64,000 nucleotides of DNA from Cymodocea nodosa (GCA_036874045.1 JAZBRI010000011.1:7507001-7571000); one strand, 5' to 3'. Shown: positions 21,840 to 34,905, counted from the stretch's first letter. Notes: generated by a model from the letters alone, not told the origin. Translations and numbers: made by a program.

Positions 21840-22841
21840 GATACTTTCCAGATGTCGGGTCAATTTCGAGCCAAACATGATGACTAACAACCACTATAAA
21901 GAGTGATCGCGTTGCAGGAAGGAAAGCCATTTTCACTAAGCACCGACTCATATTTTTGGAGATCGTAATGCTTCTAGCCTTGGTTTCAAGTTGATGCTAG
22001 TATGTTGAAGAGGAGTTTAACTTGCAATTCTTGATTCGCGATTCTATAGGGAGAGGAGGTAAGATTGTAAGTGATTAAGTTTTCAATGGTGTAATCATGT
22101 CGCATGAAGTGATAGAAGTTTTTACTATCGATAGAGATTTTTACATTTCACCCTTCACTAATCTTCAGGAACATATCAAAACAAAAATACCAAAAACAAC
22201 TCATTATCTGTATTTACATTTAGTATTAAAGTGTTGTATTGTTTGTTTTGTATTGTGATTAATGTTATCATTGTTAGTATTGTGAATGTTTTATGTTTGT
22301 TTAATTCAGAAAATAGAAAATAGTTTATTGTTTATTGAAATTGATTCATCTTAGATACTTAAAGATTTTAATGGTTACTGTTTGAAATATCTGAATGTTA
22401 GTGTTGCTTAATGACAAATCTAATATTAACTAACATTAAAGAGCTTAATTGACATTATTTACATTCTGGGGAACTGCCCAATGGTTAGCTGAATTCCTTT
22501 GTAAATAGCAGTATTTAACTAGGAAGGTAGGCTCATGGAGTTAACTTAAGTCCACGAGGTTAGTCTGTTGAGTTAACTATAACTCAACGGAGTGCTTAAC
22601 TGAAAACATATAAACTCCAATATAAAAATTAGAATAGTATACAATTCTTATTCAATCTCTATGGGATCGACATGTACTTGCACAAAAATATAATATACAC
22701 TGTGCACTTGCAGTTAAAATACAAATTAAACTTAATATCTAATTTGTGTGAAAGGTTGCTTGTTTAGTTCTAAAAGAATTTATTAATATAAGCATAAAAA
22801 TAAATCAAACAAGTTTCTGATTTAACTTTACAACTCAAACA
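21840..22841 (+). mobile_element. Element II: 3' half of a family-A LTR
   Basis: It follows the LTR from 'atactttccagatgtcgggt' (compare 10911) to the CA end 'caactcaaaca' at 22841. The 5' half is missing. It is probably the right LTR of element II. It is followed directly by minus-strand LTR of element III. Confidence 0.7.
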
Positions 22842-23583
22842 CTTCTTCATTCCACAAGTTAATTTCTATGTGATATGTGCAATCATGGTTTTTCTCTGAA
22901 TTTTTTGTTTCTGCAACTGCTACAGTGGCATGTTAGAAAATAATTGGTCCGTGGAGTTAATATAACTCAACGAACTTTCTTCGTTGACTTAACTATAAAA
23001 CACATGCAATAATTCTAACTTAATGAGGTCAGATGTTTCGAATAGTTACAACTATAAGTATTTGAAACTTATATGCATTTCGGATAGTTAGCACCTAACC
23101 TTTCGAAAGATAACTTAAGTCAAGTGTTAAAATTGCGACACGTGTCCTCAGTAAGTTTTATGATAAAAAGATATTTAGAATACTTGCAAGCCTAGCGATC
23201 CGATGCTCAAACACTTTTCTGATAGTTAATAGATAACTTTCTGAATATTCACTTAAGTCATACATTAAGGTTACAACATGTGTACTCTAGGAAATAATAA
23301 AATATTCTTTTAACGTTTAAAACATAACTGTTTGGTACATGAAATGTAACTCTCCGAAATAATAGACAATTCGAATACTTAAGAATTTCAAAGCCTGTAA
23401 CTCACCGATAGATCAGAAATGTATTTAATTAACACTGACTCCCTGAAATTATGCAGATTCTTTCATTAAAGCATATAATAGTGCAATTATAACATAATAG
23501 CTTAATTCTCATATGATAAGCTAAATATTATGCAATTAACCATCATTTAACCCTTAATATTATGCACTTTTTCATTCTAAACA
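22842..23583 (-). mobile_element. Element III: proximal part of the 3' LTR
   Basis: Read on the minus strand, it starts TGTTTAGAATG at 23583 and follows the family LTR until 22842, where element II ends. The distal part lies at 6483-8660. Confidence 0.75.
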
Positions 23584-25479
23584 CTTCCCCCATACTTAAC
23601 TTTTGCTAGTCCCTTAGCAACCTAATAAGATCTAACTAATTGGTCTTTCTAAAGTACTAAAATTAATTCCTCATTTTGTATCTTTAGAATGCATAGATTA
23701 GATTAATGTAAAGATATTTTGTATTAATTCAATAATCTAATTTAACATTGTTTTCTCCTCTCCAACTTGCAAATATATTTAAAACATATGTAAATTACAT
23801 ACAAAATATACTAACATCACATAGGTGGTATTTATATTATCTTTTTTTTTTTCTTTTCAAACATCTATTATTCTGAATTTCCTAATATGATTTCCAGAAT
23901 AAATTTCAACTACATACGAATCAAAACACAATTCAATTCAATATGATTAAAATAAGAAGAATAATGAATTGTATCTCAAATAAACAACTTCAAAAATCTA
24001 ATCTAGATTCATACTTCAGGAATCTTAGATTACAAAAAATATACTCGATACAAAAGATATTTGCATTTCACAAAACACTTTTATCTTTTTAGAATAGTAT
24101 ATGCATATTTTTACTTTTAAAAGTTAATTTGAAAAGCTTGAATCATACAAGAGCTTTCTAGTGTACCCATGTATCGAGCTTTCAGTCAACAATCTCATAT
24201 CTGAATAGGATCTTAGGTTGCCAGATTTAAAGAGTCCTTTTTTAGGTCAACAATCTTTACATACTTGTCTGCTCAAGTACAAAAGGTCGTGATCAAACAA
24301 ATCAATAAACTCTCAAAGTTTTTCTTCTTTTTCTTTTTCTTTTCAACACAATATATATACGTATTTTACTAATACAAATGCAGTAAAACACAAAGCTCAT
24401 ATAATCCTACTTTTATAATTTATTGAAAACATGAATCCATATCAATAAGCTCATACTTTTTCTGTAGTTTAATAAGATTTACACATAAATCATTCTACAA
24501 GTTTAATCAATCAAATTAAATGTATCCTTGATCATATGTATTTCATTTAATCTAAAAATCAACATTTTAGCTCTTTTAGGATTTCAGATCATTTACTAAG
24601 TTTCAATTAAGCATTCTGATTTCTTTTTAAAATTGTGAAACTGTTAAACTCATAAAATTCTGTAAAAATATAAGATATTATGTCCATATTTGTATTAATA
24701 ATGAAATTTTGTAGCATCTTATATAAGATTCTAAATATAACATTTAAGTAGTTACAATTCTCAAAAAAATTTACAGTTTCAATTATCTGTTAATTACAAG
24801 AAATGTCGGTTAGTTACAGCAAATTCATAAAAAATTTTCAATTTCCATAGAAATTTGCAGCATAATCCTAATTCCTCTAATTAAGAAGGTTACTTAGATT
24901 TAATCTAATTACCTCCCCCCCCATACTTACATTTTGCATTGTCTTCAATGTAAAAGATTTACAGTAAATATAGAAAATATTAGTAAGCATGAACATTGTT
25001 TCATTGACTTAGCATCTAACTCAACGAACTTAATTCGTTGAGTTAATGAATAACTCCACGAATTGTTTTTAAATGTAAATTTAGGATAAGTAATTAATTA
25101 CATACCTTGTTCTTTGTATCTCCTTCAATATCTTCCGACTTTTAATTCTGAAAAACTTTTCATTCACAAATAAAAGTAGAATATATAACAAAATAAATAC
25201 TTAATAATAAAATATAATTTGTTAAATCAGTGTCTTGTGTGGAACCCAAGCTCCTATGTCTTTGGTGGCTCACAAGCAAACCAGTTGGTTTCCTAAAATA
25301 GATACCAACAAACTGGATTGATATTTTATTTGTTTTTTCTTTTCCTTATGAACAAAAAAATTTCTTTCTTTTCTAAAAATAAATGCAGAGTACACACAAC
25401 ATTAAAAATACAAAACCACAGTTTAAGAACATGATTGAAAAGTAGTGACAAATGGAACAAACGTATCAGTCTAAGCAAA

Positions 25480-25966
25480 CTTTTTAGGCATAATTCTTCT
25501 TGCTATTAATTTCATTTTAATGTAATCTGCTCTCCTTTTTAACTTGTAAATTTGCATTATATTATCAATACTAAATATAAGTGTATTACCATTAACAAAT
25601 TGAAATGCAGAAAGGGATCCTCTTCTGTTCTAAGATAATGTAGTTATTTCTATTTCTACATATATTTCAATATATTCCTCTTCCCACTTCCATTCATTTA
25701 GGTCTTTCATAATCCATAATTGAAATTTCATCAGTTCATCCCACCATCATACTAAACACAGTGTAGAATCATCATATTCATTATACCACACTCCTAATTG
25801 AATTTTATAATGTTCTATAGATGGTGGTTCAGCTATATCACTAGGTATAGGCAATATTTCTATAAAGTTATCATTTTAATTATCTATGCTTACTATGTAT
25901 AAATCAGATCTAAATGCAACTGATATATCTGTGACTAGATATATATATACATCAAGTATGAAATAT
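25480..25966 (-). pseudogene. C-terminal half of the F-box ORF in element III
   Basis: The minus strand encodes about 160 codons aligned without any insertion or deletion to codons 200-362 of ORF3 in element I. It includes YIYLVTDISVAFR, WWDELMKFQLWIMKDLNEW, KWEEEYIEI and LIARRIMPKKFA, then a stop. There are three in-frame stops inside, including one where element I has Arg (AGA to TGA-like) and one near the 'TTLCW' position. Many differences are conservative (I/L, V/I, D/E). The F-box itself is lost in the deletion. Confidence 0.82.
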
Positions 25967-25986
25967 ATATATACAATCAGAGATGT

Positions 25987-26092
25987 CATGACCTTCCAAA
26001 TTACAGAATTCACATATGCTAATTACAGGTTTCAGAAATCTTTGAGCATAAACATATGTCATATTCTCAATTATATAATAAAACATACAACA
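25987..26092 (-). pseudogene. gag N-terminal relic with intact zinc knuckle, element III
   Basis: On the minus strand one frame reads TYVYAQRFLKPVISI followed by CEFCNLEGHDISDC, a complete CX2CX4HX4C zinc knuckle, then breaks into AT-rich sequence at the deletion. This shows that ORF1 of the family is a gag nucleocapsid segment. Confidence 0.75.
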
Positions 26093-26168
26093 CTCCCTCT
26101 GATATTAATACAAAATAGTACTCATAGTTGCTTAGCTTCTCAATCCTTAGCAACGGTGCTAGAAAACT

Positions 26169-28133
26169 TGTTTGGTGTGAAAATTTGTTTGATTTATTTT
26201 TATGTTTATATTAATAAATTCTTTTAGAATTAAACAAACAATTTTTCACACAAATTAAATATTAAGTCCAATTTGTATTTTAACTGCAAGTGCATAGTGT
26301 ATATTATATTTATGAGCAAGTATAGGTCGATCCCACAAAGATTGAGTAAGAATTATGTACTATTTTGATTTTTAAATTGGAGTTTATATGTATTCAGTTA
26401 AGCACTTCGTTGAGTTACAATTAACTCAACGGACCTAGTTCGTGGAGTTATGGTTAACTTAATGGACTAATCTTGTGGACTTAAGTTAACTTTACGAGTC
26501 TACCATTCTAGTTAAATACTACTATTCACAAAGAAATTCAACCAACCATTGGGCGATTCCATAGAATGTAAATAACATCAATTAAGTTTTTTAATGTTAG
26601 TTAATCTGAGATTTGTCATTAAGTAATACTAACATTCAGATATTTCAAACAGTAACCATTAAAATCTTTAAGTATCTAGGATGAATCAATTTCAGTAAAC
26701 TGTAAAACTATTTTCTTTTTTCTGAATCAAACACAAAACATTCACAATACTGACAGTGATAACATTAATCACGATACAAAACAAATAATATAACACTTTA
26801 ATACTAAATGTAAATATAGATAATTAATTGTTTTTGGTATTTTTGTTTTGATATGTTCTTGAAGATGAGCGAAAGGTGAAATGTAAAAATCTCTCTCAAT
26901 AGTAAAAACTTCCGTCACTACATGCGACGCGTTTACACTACTGAAAACTTAATCACTTATAGTCTTGCCTCCTCTCCCTATAGAATCATGAACCAAGACT
27001 TGTAAGTTGATCTCCTCTTTAGTATACTAGCATCAACCCGAAACCAAGGCTAGAAGCTTTACGATCTCTTGAGATATGAGTCGGTGATTGGTGAAAATGG
27101 CTTCTTTTCCTATGACGCGATCACTCCTTATAATGGTTGTCAGTCACTGTGTTTGGCTCGGAATCGACCCGACATCTAGAAAGTATCCTCACAGACCTCC
27201 AATGGTTGATGATTTTGGTGGTGTTGTGGAGCTTCAGGAAACTTCTGACACTTCTTGCAGTTAGCGCGGTCCTCTACCTCACTACACACTTTCTTCGTCT
27301 TTCTCCTCTTCTTTTTAATTCTTTTAGTAATAATTGTTTTTGCTTAAATGATCAGTTGGATTTCCTTCATTCATATCAACAATAGTGATTTCTTCTTCAT
27401 TCCATGAGTTAATTCCTGCATGATACGTGCAATCATAGTTTTCCCCTAAATTTCCTGTTTCTGCAAGTACTATAGTGACATGTTAGAAAATAATTGGTCC
27501 GTGGAGTTAGTGTAACTCAATGGACTTTCTTCGTTGACATAACTATAAAACACATGCAATATTTCTAACTTAATAAGTTTAGATGTTTCAGATAGTTACA
27601 ACTATAAGTATCCGAAACTTATATGCATTTCAGATAGTTAGCACCTAACCTTCCGAAAGATAACTTAAGTCAAGTGTTAAGATTGCAACACATGTCCTTA
27701 GTAAGTTTTATGATAAAAAGATATTTCAGATACTTGCAAATCTAACTATTCGATGCTTAGACATATTTCAGATAGTTAACAGATAACTTACTGAAAATCC
27801 ACTTAAGTCATGCATTAAGGTTACAATACATGTACTCTAGGAAATAATAAAATATTCTTTTAGCATTTAAAATATAAATGTTCGATACATGAAATGTAAC
27901 TCTTCGAAATAACAGACAATTCAGACACTTAAGAATTTCACAACTTATAACTCACTGATAGTTTAGAAATGTACTTAATTAACATTAATTCCTTAAAAGT
28001 ATGTAGATTCTTTCATTAAAGTATATAATAGTGCAATTATAACATAATGGTTTAATTCTCATATGATAAGCTAAATATTATGCAATTAACCATCATTTAA
28101 CCCTTAATATTATGCATTTTTTCATTTTCAACA
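26169..28133 (-). mobile_element. Element III: 5' LTR (complete, minus strand)
   Basis: 1,965 bp. The minus strand starts TGTTGAAAATGAAAAAATG at 28133 and ends TCACACCAAACA at 26169, eight bases from the primer site. It lacks the expanded 42-bp hairpin array of element I. Confidence 0.82.
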
Positions 28134-28139
28134 TGATGT

Positions 28140-28392
28140 TGTATGTTGAATTCTTGTAAGCCAATTTAATTTATTTGACTAGCCCTTTGAAACTAAAGGC
28201 ATAAGAGTGTTCAATGTAAGAGATTTGCAAAAACACCAGCAAACGCAATAACAAAAACAACAACAACCTGACCTTACACAACAACAACAACAGTGAAACT
28301 ATTCAGATCAAGTACAATAACAATCCGAGCTATTAGGGCAAGTATTACAGGTGTGGAGTATGCCACAAGAAGTCTAAGTTCAATTGGAAGCT
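28140..28392 (+). pseudogene. Possible Copia gag fragment (Gln-rich linker and partial zinc knuckle)
   Basis: A Gln/Asn-rich stretch (CAA/AAC repeats, 28230-28300) is followed by YYRCGVCHKKSKFNWK (about 28341-28390), which resembles the first half of the double zinc knuckle in some Copia gags. It ends at the start of the element B LTR. Weak evidence. Confidence 0.35.
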
Positions 28393-30884
28393 TGTTAACA
28401 GTAAGTATCCAGCAGTTTTATATTTTCGGTAGGTTGCAGACCTAAGTATCTGGAAATAAAGGTTCAGTCGGAAGCTTTGAGTTAACAATCCGAAAGTCAG
28501 AAGATTTTGGAGAGTTACTAGCTGTAACTATCCGAAATGACTTAAAGGACACTTAAGTAGACGTTCAGACAGTTATGAAGCTAAGTATCTGAAAGTCAGA
28601 CACTTAAGTGGATCTTCGGATAGTTAAGAAGCCAAATATCCGGAAATCTGTGACTTAAGTGGATCTTCGGATAGTTATGCAATAACTATCCAAAGTTCAT
28701 AAGTTTTCGGAAGGTTATTGGCAGGACCTTCCGAAATGCTTGAAAAGACACTTAAGTGAGTTTTCATATAGTTAAGATGTAACTATCCGAAAGACATGTA
28801 GTTTTCAGAGAGTTATCATAGAACCTTCCGAAAGGACAGAGAGAGAGAAGTAAGTGACTTTTCGGATAGTTAAGTCAGTAACTGTCCGAAATACTGAATC
28901 TCTCCAGACACTTTGCCTGGTACAGTACCGCCCGTTCAGAAAGAATATTCTCTTCGGATAGTTAAGTCTTTAACTATCCGAAATGTTGCAGATTTCGGAA
29001 AGATAAGAAGATAAGGTTCTGAAATTAAGAGTCTCTTCTTCGAAGCATTGTTTCTCTACTGTAATGGCTTGTATGTAATTAAAGGTTTATAAACCCTAAG
29101 TTGGGTAGTATATTGTTGAGCTATACTTTTAGCTCAAGCTTTACTGCAAGTGCATAGTTCCTTTGGTGTATATGGCAAATACAGGTCATTCTTACACAAG
29201 GATTGTGTTTATGACTTAATCAATTATTACTCAACTTGTTCTTCAAGCTCTTAGGTATACTTCAGTAAATTAATGACATGTGAATGTAGAATAATCAAAA
29301 TTAACACAAGCTCACAAATCATGCAATTTCAAGGCAATGTGTAGTGGAAAATGGTGATGTGAATCAATTTCTTTACTTGTAAATCTATCAAGCCATTCAA
29401 GTATAAAATCCACACAAATTCCATGTGATTTCAGAAGTGATATCAATGCATAAAAATTGAGGAAAGAAAAATAAAATAAGAAGGTTCAATAGACTATGCT
29501 ACTCTATTCTAATTTATACTAAATGCATGCAACTATGCTATTTGCTAATCTAGCTAAACTATACTATACTACTTGCATTAGAAATTCTTTTTGGAGATTG
29601 ATTTGGATAAAATATGATCAATATAAGATATAACAAACTCAATTAACTACTGAAATTAAAATTAACAACTGGAGATAAATGATAGGTTCTTCATTCAAAT
29701 GAACATCAACACTTATTTTCTTCTTCTTTCAATTCACACCTTCTACTCAAATGCGCTAAGCCACCATTGATGAGTGTCATTCACTCATGTGAAAGCCCCA
29801 CCAACAGCCCCAACAATACTCGTGAATAGAGGATGCAAATTAGAAGTTGAAAAGAAGAATTAAACATTCATATACATTCATTGGAACCCTATCTAGCTAA
29901 GAAGACATATAATTGAGATGTTCACCACCATTTCTCATCAATTCTTCCTTCTATACAAGAAAATAATAAACTTTAAGGGTTGTCACTACCTTAGGAGCTT
30001 CTTCTCTTCTTCTCTAGAGCTTTGAATTCAATGGAACTTGGCAGCAACATCACCTCCAAGCTTGGACGTCTTCTCCTTTGCCCTTGGAATGGTGAATAGC
30101 ATTAATGGATAGTCTCTCGTTGGAAGCACAAGCCTCACCTCCAAGTTTCTTCTCCTTTGGTATTCTCTCTTTGGAAGCACCCCAAGTTGTTTGCCGAAAT
30201 TCCTCTCCCATTGTATTTATGTTGTTGTGTCTTCTCTCTCTTTGATGTGGCACCTTGGTTTTATCACCAAGCCAATAAGATGCCATAGATCTAAGAGGGC
30301 CAATAAGGTGTTGGCATGTCCTCTTCTTTAAAGTTTAGTCCACCAACTTTTGATTCTTTACATCTTCTTTGGTCTTTTGCATTAAGCTCCTCCCATATGT
30401 ATGTTACCTACAATTAATGGAAGTTGAACTCCAAGAGACGTTAGCCAACATAGGACATTCAAAATAAATCAATGTGTTTCATGTAAAATTATATCTAATG
30501 GGGGATGCACCTGTTAATTAAATTTCTATATTGCACTATATTTCAAGACTTATATTACCTATAATTAATATCATTTATCCTCCATAGATAGATAATATCA
30601 TGCAAAATTACTTATAAAATTCATTAAAATTGGGCAAAATTAAAGCTTGAACATATATAAACCTTTATGATATTGTAAAACATTGCAGTTGATTGTGCTG
30701 AAGCTCATAAAGGAACCCTCAACTCTCCGTGGACGTAGGCTGTTGATGAACCACGTAAAATCCTATTTCTTCTCTGTATTGTTTCTTCCCTTACTCTTCA
30801 CTCCTAGCTTTGGTGAGTTTAGAGCTAAGTGTTTCAGTATCGTGCCATAGAAGGTTAACTAAACAATCCGTTCTATTTATAACA
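28393..30884 (+). mobile_element. Copia element B: 5' LTR (interrupted)
   Basis: It runs from TGTTAACAG to 'tctatttataaca'. It is split by a solo LTR at 29114-30653, and without that it is about 947 bp, matching the 945-bp copy at 40259-41203. It holds many 'cggatagtta/taactatccg' units, including a perfect 13-bp inverted repeat, TTCGGATAGTTAA/TTAACTATCCGAA, at 28953-28982. The preceding 'ggaagct' is shared with the 3' copy, so the true LTR start could be 8 bp further left. Confidence 0.8.
29114..30653 (-). mobile_element. Solo LTR, Gypsy type, nested in element B LTR
   Basis: TG...CA ends (TGTTGAGC...TTGAACA on the plus strand) and a perfect target duplication TATAT at 29109-29113 and 30654-30658. 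The empty site is visible in the 3' LTR of B near 40975 ('gtagtatataaacc'). The minus strand has 'gacctgtatttgcc' and 'gcacttgcagtaaagc' near its end, as in family-A LTR ends, so the orientation is probably minus. Length 1,540 bp. The ORF at 30050-30286 is chance. Confidence 0.85.
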
Positions 30885-30886
30885 AC

Positions 30887-30898
30887 TGGTATCAAAGC
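30887..30898 (+). other. Primer-binding site, initiator tRNA-Met, element B
   Basis: TGGTATCAAAGC, two bases after the LTR end; one base from the usual TGGTATCAGAGC. Confidence 0.88.
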
Positions 30899-30921
30899 GA
30901 AAGGTTCTTCAGTTTAACAAA

Positions 30922-33900
30922 ATGGCAGACGATAGAAAGCTCAGGATCGAGAAGTTTGATGGTAAAGATTTCGGATACTAGAGGTCTTAAATCGAAGACT
31001 GTTTGTATTAGAAGGATTTTCATCAACTATTGTTTAGAAAAAAACCAGAGAAGATGGATCAGGAAGAGTGGGAGTTATTGGATAGAAAAACTTTAGGTCT
31101 CGTTAGGTTGTCCCTGGCAATGAACGTTCATTCAAACGTCGCGAAGGAGAAAACAACAGCTGACTTGATGAAAGCTTTGTCTAACATGTATGAGAAGCCT
31201 TCAGCCACCAACAAGGTATTTCTCATGCGTAGATTATTTAATCTAAAAATGCATGATTGTGGAAATGTAACTAACCACATTAATGAGCTAAATACTATTC
31301 TGAATCAACTGCACTCAGTAGATATAGTATTTGATGATGAAGTCAAAGCTTTGATTTTATTATCCTCATTACTAGAAAGTTGGTCTCCTGTCGTGACTAG
31401 TGTAAGTAGTTCACTAGGTTATGAGAAGCTCAAGATGAGTGACATCCGATATTTAATTTTGAGTGAGGACATTCGCAAGAAAAGTGAATTGTCAGCTTCA
31501 ACTTCTGCCCTTAGTGTTGAAATTAGAGGGAGAAGTAAATCAAAACAATTTAAATCCAAAGGAAGGTCAAAGTCTAGAGGTACCAGTAAAATGAGAGTAG
31601 ATATCAAATGCTGGAACTGCAATCAATGGGGGCACTTCAAATCATAGTGTAAGGCTCCCAAGAAAGACAATAGAGAGAAGGAATCAGAAGGAGCAATTGC
31701 AAATGTTGTCTCCTACGATCCAGATGATGCCCTAGTATGCTGTGTTGACAGTTCAATTGACTCATGAGTACTGGACTCAAGAGCTTCTTTCCACACTACC
31801 TACAGGAAGGATTTGTTGCACAATTATCGAGCAACTCCTGTGAAAAAGGTGTACCTAGCTAACAACACAAGTCTAGATGTGTTGGGAATAGGAGAGGTAC
31901 ACATAAAAATAAAACAAGGGATATGGAAATTGCAAGAAGTTAGATATGTTCTAGATCTTGCAAAGCAATTAATTTTCATAAGTTCCCTAGACAATGATGG
32001 TTATCAAATTGCCTTTGGTGCAGACAAATGGAAAGTAACCAAAGGTGCAAGAATTATTGCCTCAGGATAGAGGACAAGCACCTTATATTTAACATCGGAT
32101 TAAGATGACTCTATTGCAGCAGTTAGTAATACTAAAGACATTGACTTATGGCATAAAAGATTGAGACACCTTAGTGAAAATGGACTGAAAGTTTTAATGG
32201 CAGAAGAGAAAATCCTTAAGCTGAAGAATGTCAATTTAGGGATATGTGAGGACTGCATTGAGGGAAAGCAGAAGAAAGTCAGCTTTGCCAAGAATCCTCA
32301 TGATCTTAAGTCACAAAAATTGGAGCTAGTTCACACGGATGTGTAGGGGCCTGCTCCTATCAGTTCTTTAGGAGGTGCTCTCTATTATGTTACCTTCATT
32401 GATGACAATACAATGAAGGTATGCATTTATTTTCTGAAACAGAAGTCTGAAGTTTTCCAAGTCTTCAAGAAATGGAAGGCAAAAGTGGAAAATTAGAGTA
32501 GAAGTAAAATCAAATCCATCAGGTTAGATAATGGAGGAGAATATGATAACCATGAATTTAAAGTTTACTGTGAGAAGCAAAGAATTAGAAGGCAGAGGAC
32601 TGTAGCTGGAACTCCACAACAAAATGGAGTTGCTGAAAGGATGAATAGGACCTTGAATGAACGGGCAAGATGCATGAGACTACATGCCGATTTTCCCAAA
32701 ACATTCTAGGCAGAAGTTGTTAATACAACTACCTATTAATAAATAGAAGACCATCCGTCCCAATGGGGCTTCAAAACCCTAAAGAGTTGTGGACATGGAA
32801 AGAGGTCAACTATGCTCACTTGAAAGTTTTTGGATTCAAGTCATTTGTCCACTTGAATAGTGACAAAAGAGACAAGTTGGATTCAAAATCATAGAAATGT
32901 TATTTCATTGGCTATGGTAAGGACTATTTTGGTTACAGATTCTGGGTAAAAGAAAGCAAGAAAATAATCTGTGCAAAAGATGTCATATTCATTGAATCCA
33001 AGATGTTTAAGCATAGAGAAAGTGCAGAAGAACAGCAGTTAGAGCTTCAGTCTAGAGTTGAACAACCTCAGAAGGAACCTGTAGAAGAAATTCAACTTCC
33101 AAATGATGAACATCTAGATGATCAAGAAGATGTAATTGTCACTAGACAACTTAGAAGGTCTGGAAGGGTTTCCAAACAACTAGAAAGGTATGTACCATCA
33201 TTCAATTATTTGTTATTGACGGATGATGGTGAACCTAAAACATATCAAGAAGCAATTTGTGCAAGTGATGCACACAAATGGGAGTTAATAATGAAAGAAG
33301 AAATGAGATCCTTAAAGAAGAAGAATACTTGGGAACTAACTTCTTTGCTAGAAGGAAAGAAAATCCTAAGAAACAAGTAGGTGTTCAGGATAAAAGAACA
33401 ACCAGATGGCAACAAGAAATATAAAGCCAGACTTGTCATCAAGGGTTTTCAACAAATTCAAGATATAGACTATACAGAAGTAGTCTCTCCAGTTGTGCAG
33501 ATGAATACTATTAGAATAGTCTTAAGCATTGTTGCTGCAAGAAATTTGCTTTTGGAGCAAATGGATGTAAAGACAGCATTCCTACATGGTGACTTGCAGG
33601 AAGAACTTTACATGATGCAACTAGAAGGATTTGCAGTTATTGGCAAGAAAAGAAAGACAGTTTGTAGATTGCTGAAAAGTCTATATGGTTTGAAGCAAGC
33701 ACTACGACAATCGTATAAGAGATTTTATATCTTTATTTGTACCCTAGGCTTCAAAAGATGTGATACAGACTATTGCTGCTAAATAAAACTACTAGATGAT
33801 TGCTTCATTATTCTACTGATTTATGTAGATGATATGTTAATTACTTGTTCTAGTATGGAACAGATTAAGCAATTGAAGAGACAACTGTCAAAAGAATTTG

Positions 33901-33958
33901 ACATGAAGGATATGGGAGAAGCCAAGCAAATCTTGGGTATGAGAATTATCTGAGATAG
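30922..33958 (+). pseudogene. Copia element B gag-pol, inactivated and 3'-truncated
   Basis: Starts MADDRKLRIEKFDGKDF. In order: gag (DLMKALSNMYEKPSATNKV, LMRRLFNLKM), zinc knuckle (CWNCNQWGHFKS, last Cys present after a stop, about 31612-31655), protease relic (VLDSRASFHTT, active-site DSGAS mutated to DSRAS), GAG-pre-integrase (DLWHKRLRHLSENG), integrase (ELVHTDV, TFIDDNT, SIRLDNGGEY, GTPQQNGVAERMNRTL), hinge, and reverse transcriptase (YKARLVIKGFQQ, VKTAFLHGDLQEELYM, SLYGLKQA, YVDDMLI). It stops at MKDMGEAKQILGMRI, before the rest of RT and RNase H. There are at least ten stops and two frameshifts, and most stops replace Trp or Gln. Clearly dead. Confidence 0.92.
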
Positions 33959-33966
33959 AGTGGTAG

Positions 33967-34590
33967 GTTGTGATGCGTGTGTCTTCCATCAAGTATATGT
34001 ATGTGTCATTGAATATGGTTGTATTTATTTGATAATTTATACAGGGGTAAACTTGTCTTTTAGGTATCACCAACTGTTGCCCCTATATATGTAAGGGGTC
34101 ATCCACGTCCAACGGATGTCATGCCAAACCATCCATTGATTTTGTTCTCCCCCTTCTTTGTACCAGCAACCATACAGCAAGGAATCACGATAGATTGCTC
34201 ACCCGTGGACGTACCCGTGTTGGGGAATCACGTAAATTTGTTGTTCTTCGAATTCTCCACTCACAATCCTCTCTTCCATGCAGATCTCTTCTCCACGCCA
34301 CCCCTAGATGCTCCACGTTTGTTTGATCTTTCTACACAACAACTGATATCGGAGCCAGGCTGGACATCTCCGGGTTTGCATCTGAAGTTTCGAAGAGTTT
34401 CATCAAGGTTCAAGCCATTTCCGCAAGGGATCTCTCCATTGTTGGAACTACCGTCATCGCCGGCACCAGTCTTCACACTCTAACGCCAAGTCATGCACCT
34501 TCCTCGTCCGTGCTCCGTTGCATCTCAAATTTTGAGGATGTGTAGTAAGCTTCCTGAAATTCCTTTTTTAAAATTTCGTGGTCTGAACTT
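33967..34590 (+). mobile_element. Copia element D: probable 5' LTR
   Basis: Starts near TGTGATGCGTG where element B sequence stops. At about 34591 a 'cgtattcagagag' stretch resembles a decayed Met-tRNA primer site. A TATA-like 'cctatatatgtaagg' lies at 34082. The ORF at 34121-34483 has no known motif and is probably chance in the LTR. LTR ends are not certain. Confidence 0.45.
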
Positions 34591-34905
34591 TCGTATTCAG
34601 AGAGATATAGTAGGAGGCGTCTAGCTAGGGCACAATAGTTTTCTAGATGAGTGATTCTTTGATTGTCTGATTTTAGGCATTTTGTGATTGTGGTTTTGTG
34701 CTTGGTTTGTGCGAGTATTTGCTACTGTTTTGTGCTAAGTAGTGTGCTTAGCTTGTAGCTGATTGCATTTCGTTGAAATCAGTAGTTTCAGTAGCATATT
34801 ATTGTTGAGATATTGCTTGCTATTGTGTACCTTGCCGTAGAATTGTGTTTGTTGAAATCACATTGTATCTCGTGTGTATTGCTGGTTGTTTGTTGTTTTG
34901 AAAAC

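Larger units (their letters stand above)
23584..26168 (-). mobile_element. Element III internal region (2,585 bp) with polypurine tract and primer site
   Basis: The polypurine tract is the complement of 23584-23593, a second purine tract is at about 24913-24922, and the primer site is the complement of 26144-26161 (tagcaccgttgctaagga, tRNA-Asp type). A deletion of about 2.3 kb joins the start of gag (just after the zinc knuckle, about 25990) to the middle of the F-box gene. Confidence 0.8.

Noticed and set aside
28134-28138. Target duplication for element III
   Set aside because: TGATG on the right does not match ATTGT next to 6483 on the left, so no duplication is claimed.
34121-34483. 120-residue ORF in the element D LTR
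   Set aside because: No recognised motif, and it lies between the presumed LTR start and the primer site; probably chance in a less AT-rich LTR.
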